Below, piece after piece: positions 60,251-64,000 of a stretch of 64,000 nt of DNA (the first letter of the stretch is position 1; every line of letters begins with the position of its first letter). Made by a program: the position numbers and the translations under genes. Origin of the DNA: Geobacter sp. UBA2189. Its GTDB lineage: Bacteria; Desulfobacterota; Desulfuromonadia; Geobacterales; Pseudopelobacteraceae. A model generated the notes under the pieces. It was not told where the DNA came from and made no database searches. It saw only the letters and a list, made by a program, of their open reading frames with translations. The stretch lies in the NCBI GenBank assembly GCA_002328035.1, contig DCVL01000001.1, forward strand, positions 8,387 to 72,386. The letters run 5' to 3'.

Positions 60251-60862
60251 ATGAAACTGTTAAATACATATGGTGTTTTTGGTATAATCAGATTGGCAAT
60301 AGATTTATTTTTAACTCAGATTGATTCTATTGTTTGCTTCAAATCAAGTATTAGATTAATACGAAGACCAGTGTACATACGAGGTAGAAAATGCATAAAG
60401 ATTGGGAATAATTTTACTTCAGGGGTTGGGTTGAGATTAGATGCTTTCCCAAAACAAATGAAGCCATGCCTTATAATAGGAGACAACGTAGAAGTGAATG
60501 ACTACGTACACATAGGAGCTATAAACTCTGTGCTGATTGGAAATAACGTACTTATAGCAAGCAAGGTTTTTATTTCAGATCACAATCATGGATACTATGG
60601 CAATTCAGGTAAGCACGACAATCCCCTTACGACAATACCCAAATATAGAGAATTATCTTCTGCTCCAGTTGTAATAGAGGATAATGTATGGATTGGTGAA
60701 TTTGTATCTGTGCTGCCCGGGGTTACGATAGGTAAAGGTTCAATTATAGGCAGTATGAGCGTTGTTACGCATGATATACCTCCAGCATCTATAGCTGTAG
60801 GAACTCCTGCGAAAGTAATAAAAACATTTAGAACAGATATTCTGAAGTGGGAAAAAGCGTGA
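60251..60862 (+). CDS. LbH (hexapeptide) acetyltransferase, WbbJ/WcaF-like
   Basis: A 203-residue left-handed beta-helix acyltransferase. Hexapeptide repeats (about 55-190) include VLIGNNVLIASKVFISDHNHGYYGN, where the catalytic His is, and VVIEDNVWIGEFVSVLPGVTIGKGSIIG. The end DIPPASIAVGTPAKVIK is the family ending. It probably O-acetylates a sugar of the repeat unit. Confidence 0.83.
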   Translation: MKLLNTYGVFGIIRLAIDLFLTQIDSIVCFKSSIRLIRRPVYIRGRKCIKIGNNFTSGVGLRLDAFPKQMKPCLIIGDNVEVNDYVHIGAINSVLIGNNVLIASKVFISDHNHGYYGNSGKHDNPLTTIPKYRELSSAPVVIEDNVWIGEFVSVLPGVTIGKGSIIGSMSVVTHDIPPASIAVGTPAKVIKTFRTDILKWEKA

Positions 60863-60887
60863 TTAGTTTTTTTGTGAAGAGGCTCTT

Positions 60888-61949
60888 GTGACTTTTTCAG
60901 GAGTTTGTATATTTTTCTTTGGGATAACTCTTGGTCTTGGTCTTTTCGTTGATGTGACATTGAGAAAAAGTTATTTTTACCTTTTGTTCTGTACTCTAAT
61001 TTTACTGAGAATTTACTTTCCGCCTGTTGCTTTTGTTGATTATAATAATTACTCGTATATTATTAACGGGTTATTAAGTGGCAGTATAACTAATTTAGGA
61101 TTGTACGAAATTTCTAGTAAGCTGCTTTTGTATCTACCAGCTAGAATTGCAGGAGATTTAGATACTGGACTATACATTACTTACATATTGATTATGGCAT
61201 TAGGCTTGTTCATTTTTTCGCAGCTTCTGAATAAATATAAAATTAATAACAGTAATTTGATTGTCTTATCTGCTTTTTTTGTACCTCTACTACTGTTTGT
61301 GACGATACGCGCGTTCGTGCCATATGTGTTAATTACTCTTATTTATCTCAATAGGATGAAGTTTAATACAGTAAACATTCTGCTATTTTTACTATCACTT
61401 TCTTTTCATATATCTACCGCACTAATTATTTTACCTGTTATTATTGTATGGTTATCTGGCTATTTTAAGGATAAGCAACTGTTGTTTTTATTAACTGTTT
61501 TCTTCATAACATTTGCTTTCGCTCTGGCATTCAAGCTGATGGATATGCGTTATATCTTCGAAAATATTAAATTTCTACTACCAAGCAAATTGGGTATCTA
61601 TAAAGTTTTTTTTGATCAAAGTGTAAACTTCAATTTTAATGGTCATTTTTTATATCTTTTTATCATCTTTATTTTTGTTTTTGTGGTTTTACTTTGCTTC
61701 GGTTTTATTACAGACACCATATACATGGCACAAACTTTGTCTTTTTGTAGCGTATTCTTTGTACTTTCATTTTCACCTGTTATTGCATACAGATTTTCTA
61801 TATTTTTTTTAATTCCTTCTCTGTTGACTATCGACTACAAAAAAACAATTAAATACAGCAATAAATATACAAGAATGATAACTCTGCTTTTAGTAGCAAC
61901 AATCTTCTACATTAATTTCAACTATGTTTTAGTGCCGAGCTACAGATAA
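60888..61949 (+). CDS. wzy: Wzy-like O-antigen/EPS polymerase (EpsG type)
   Basis: A 353-residue protein with about ten membrane helices. The loop with RAFVPYVLITLIYLNRMKF and the following LSLSFHISTALIILPVI, with the conserved Arg and His, is the EpsG-family pattern. It starts at GTG. Very AT-rich, as usual for polymerases. Specific linkage unknown. Confidence 0.7.
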   Translation: MTFSGVCIFFFGITLGLGLFVDVTLRKSYFYLLFCTLILLRIYFPPVAFVDYNNYSYIINGLLSGSITNLGLYEISSKLLLYLPARIAGDLDTGLYITYILIMALGLFIFSQLLNKYKINNSNLIVLSAFFVPLLLFVTIRAFVPYVLITLIYLNRMKFNTVNILLFLLSLSFHISTALIILPVIIVWLSGYFKDKQLLFLLTVFFITFAFALAFKLMDMRYIFENIKFLLPSKLGIYKVFFDQSVNFNFNGHFLYLFIIFIFVFVVLLCFGFITDTIYMAQTLSFCSVFFVLSFSPVIAYRFSIFFLIPSLLTIDYKKTIKYSNKYTRMITLLLVATIFYINFNYVLVPSYR

Positions 61950-61982
61950 ATCATAATTTATTTCGATAATTAAAGGGTGACT

Positions 61983-62675
61983 ATGAGTGAATCAAACGAA
62001 AATGATTTTGGCACAGATAGTAGAATCGATATTGACTTCTTTGTGCGCTTGTTGCGAAAACATCTATTTTTGTTTGCATCTACGATCATTGTCTGTCTTT
62101 TTGTCTCATTTTTGTGTGTATTAACCAAACCTAAAATATACACTGTAGAAACAAAATTAATTTTACTCGAGTTTATTCAGGTGCAGAAAAAAGCTAGGAT
62201 AGGATCAGAAGGTGGCTATTATCGTACATCTTTTAATGCCGATGGAATCAAATTACTCTTGCTTTCCAAAGACTTTATAGATTTTCTTGATGACAAATAT
62301 GGGGGATTAGTTTCTGTTGATTTTTTGCCTAATTCGTTTACAGGCGTTGTTCACTTTCGGACAAGTGCCAATTCTGGCAATACTGCAACGATTGCGGCAC
62401 AATACATTTTGCAGGAACTAGGAAAGAAAGCATACGCAATTGGTTATCTCTCTACACCTGCTATTTCTACTGGGAATATTCGTGATGTAAGCACTAATTC
62501 ACATGCAAGCATGTTATATCTATTAGATAAGCCAAGTAAAGCTTCTCTACAGAGGACAGGCAAATTCAAGTTTTTACTATTGTCAATTCTATCGAGTTTT
62601 TCTTTTGGTGTTTTTATGGTGCTTTTAGTTGAAACTTTTAGCAAAACAAACAGCAACCACTCAAAGGCGTTTTAG
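61983..62675 (+). CDS. wzz: Wzz-type chain-length determinant (short form)
   Basis: A 230-residue protein with two membrane helices, near residues 28-50 and 198-218, and a periplasmic part between. The first helix ends with LTKPKIYTVETKLIL, as in Wzz. The usual Wzz is near 320-370 residues, so the periplasmic domain is short here. ATG 61983 follows AAAGGG; a GTG at 61977 is also in frame. The next gene starts at the very next base. Confidence 0.72.
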   Translation: MSESNENDFGTDSRIDIDFFVRLLRKHLFLFASTIIVCLFVSFLCVLTKPKIYTVETKLILLEFIQVQKKARIGSEGGYYRTSFNADGIKLLLLSKDFIDFLDDKYGGLVSVDFLPNSFTGVVHFRTSANSGNTATIAAQYILQELGKKAYAIGYLSTPAISTGNIRDVSTNSHASMLYLLDKPSKASLQRTGKFKFLLLSILSSFSFGVFMVLLVETFSKTNSNHSKAF

Positions 62676-63413
62676 ATGATTAGTGTTTCTATAGTCAGCC
62701 ATGGTCACGATGAGATGGTGAATGAGCTTATTCTGCAACTGTTGGTTTACCCCGAGATTGAACAGATTGTTCTTACTTACAATATACCAGAATCTGTTAC
62801 GCCGCCTTCACACGCAAAGCTCGATATCATCAAGAATGGTCTCCCAGCCGGTTTTGGAGCCAATCACAACGCCGCATTTCAACGATGCACCCAACCATTC
62901 TTTTGTGTTATGAATCCGGATATAAGTTTGCCTGAGAATCCTTTTCCCAGCTTGCTTTCATCGCTTGAGTCACATGATACTGCTCTGAGTGCGCCTTTGG
63001 TCTTGGCTCCTGATGGCCGCTTGGAGGACAGCATACGCCATTTTCCTACCCCGCATACCATCTTGTTCAAAGTTATATTCGGAGTTGATGACCACTATCA
63101 AGTAGCGTTAGGTGATCAACAGTTTTATCCCGAATGGGTTGCAGGCATGTGTATGCTGTTTGACAGCGCTATGTTTAGAAAAGTTGATGGGTTTGACGCA
63201 TCTTTTTTTCTTTACTATGAGGATGTTGATATTTGTACACGCTTATGGAAATCAGGATTTAAGGTAGTAGCCTGCCCCTCTACGTATGTAGTGCATGCCG
63301 CCCGTCGCGAAAGCCACCGCAGTTTGAGTTTCCTACGCTGGCACATCTGTAGTATGGCGCGTTATTTTTTTAAACATTTTGGACGACTTCCCAAAACCCA
63401 TAGGGTGATCTAG
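62676..63413 (+). CDS. Glycosyltransferase family 2, WbbL/rhamnosyltransferase-like
   Basis: A 245-residue GT2 enzyme with VSIVSHGHDEMV at the start and VMNPDISLPEN (DxD-like). The WbbL signature comes near the end: AGMCMLFDSAMFRKVDGFD and FFLYYEDVDICTRLWKSG. WbbL adds rhamnose to a lipid-linked sugar. Base composition returns toward the genome average. It is the last gene before a 343-bp gap. Confidence 0.85.
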   Translation: MISVSIVSHGHDEMVNELILQLLVYPEIEQIVLTYNIPESVTPPSHAKLDIIKNGLPAGFGANHNAAFQRCTQPFFCVMNPDISLPENPFPSLLSSLESHDTALSAPLVLAPDGRLEDSIRHFPTPHTILFKVIFGVDDHYQVALGDQQFYPEWVAGMCMLFDSAMFRKVDGFDASFFLYYEDVDICTRLWKSGFKVVACPSTYVVHAARRESHRSLSFLRWHICSMARYFFKHFGRLPKTHRVI

Positions 63414-63756
63414 GGTGCGTGAAATGATGCTCTTTTTAACTGGATTGTTACAGGGCTGTACCACTTGATGGCATCACGGCAGGCTTTAAGGTAACTCCTT
63501 ATTATAGCAACGGAAAAGGCTTTACTCTCCCCTATAGAGAGATTATGGAACCTGAGTAGCAATGTTCTTACGCTAAGCGATGAATCACTTCTTCTCCCTC
63601 AAGGAATAAGGGTAATGCGGAAGATTGACTTTAATGGTAGCGTAAAGAATTTTTCGCTTTTTTGTTTGCAGTGCCTTTTGGTTGTTAAGCCGCCTCGTTC
63701 GGTTGCAGTTTGAGGTGGTCTTGGTTCCCCCCTGTCAAACACCATTTGGAGACCAT
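63414..63756 (+). other. Intergenic region before fnlA; no recognised gene
   Basis: A 343-bp stretch with no convincing gene. An open frame of about 70 codons (63498-63713) has no start codon until late and no recognisable product. GGTAGCGT at 63636-63643 matches the core of the RfaH ops element (GGCGGTAGCGTG). A GGAG binding site precedes the fnlA start. Confidence 0.5.
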
Positions 63757-64000
63757 ATGTTTTCAGGTAAAAAACTTCTCATAACCGGCGGCACAGGTTC
63801 TTTCGGGAATGCCGTGCTGCAACGATTTCTGCATACAAATATCAAGGAGATTCGTGTCTTTAGCCGTGATGAAAAGAAACAAGAGGATATGCGGATTGAA
63901 TTGAATAACGGCAAGGTTAAATTTTATATTGGCGATATTCGCAATTATGACAGTGTCTATGCCGCGCTGGATAACGTTGATTTTGTTTTTCACGCAGCAG
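63757..64000 (+). CDS. fnlA: UDP-N-acetylglucosamine 4,6-dehydratase/5-epimerase, FnlA/CapD type (3' partial)
   Basis: The first 81 codons of an SDR enzyme: GKKLLITGGTGSFGNAVL (Rossmann motif), then VFSRDEKKQEDMRIEL and FYIGDIRNYDSVYAALDN, and FVFHAA at the cut. These match FnlA/WbjB, which starts UDP-L-FucNAc synthesis from UDP-GlcNAc; FlaA1-type enzymes are close relatives. The gene runs out of the window. Confidence 0.85.
   Translation, partial: MFSGKKLLITGGTGSFGNAVLQRFLHTNIKEIRVFSRDEKKQEDMRIELNNGKVKFYIGDIRNYDSVYAALDNVDFVFHAA

Noticed and set aside
63498..63713. A 71-codon open frame before fnlA
   Set aside because: No start codon in the first two thirds, no binding site, no family.
1..64000. 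CRISPR array, insertion sequence, prophage or integrase
   Set aside because: No regularly spaced direct repeats, transposase or integrase was seen in the window.

Overview
The window is a 64-kb piece of a bacterial chromosome. It reads best as a member of the Geobacteraceae (Desulfuromonadales, the former deltaproteobacterial Geobacter group). The clues are a eukaryote-like citrate synthase of the kind known from Geobacter, an NtrY/NtrX two-component pair, a sigma-54-type promoter, and a phasin next to a UbiB-type kinase. The assignment is inferred from protein families, not from a database search.

1-23.5 kb is the main ribosomal and transcription cluster, all on the + strand: the 3' part of rpoC, then rpsL-rpsG-fusA-tuf, the S10 and spc gene sets, secY-adk-map-rpmJ, rpsM-rpsK-rpsD-rpoA-rplQ, and a strong terminator. 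infA is missing from the usual place between map and rpmJ. A terminator, two promoters and a probable folded RNA fill the gap between rpoC and rpsL. The tuf gene has codon use quite unlike its neighbours.

23.5-46.9 kb is mixed housekeeping and accessory content: a YaaR (DUF327) protein, ntrYX plus a methylmalonyl-CoA decarboxylase-like gene, citrate synthase with palindromic control sites, an M24 peptidase, a short PrmA-like methyltransferase, a zinc-ribbon + SPFH/GYF pair, a sigma-54 promoter leading to a frameshifted small gene, a phasin and a UbiB kinase, a HerA/YjgR ATPase with a small Trp-repeat protein, decayed EAL and Hsp20 pieces, two Hsp20 genes, a DUF4197 protein, and a complete RND efflux operon (adaptor, pump, outer-membrane channel). 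A DUF294 nucleotidyltransferase follows.

48.2-64 kb starts with tRNA-Val(CAC) and is a surface-polysaccharide locus. gmd comes first, then a leftover XRE antitoxin with a broken AbiEii-type toxin, then a tightly overlapping run of genes: WbqC-like protein, glycosyltransferase, methyltransferases, PglD-like acyltransferase, beta-propeller protein, GtrA, WecE-type aminotransferase, large membrane protein, Wzx flippase, LbH acetyltransferase, Wzy-like polymerase, short Wzz, and a second glycosyltransferase. The window ends inside an FnlA/CapD-type UDP-GlcNAc dehydratase/epimerase gene. Wzx, Wzy and Wzz together point to a Wzy-dependent O-antigen or capsule. Gmd, WecE and FnlA suggest 6-deoxy and amino-deoxy sugars. 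The part from about 56.8 to 62.7 kb is clearly more AT-rich than the rest, as expected for exchanged O-antigen genes.
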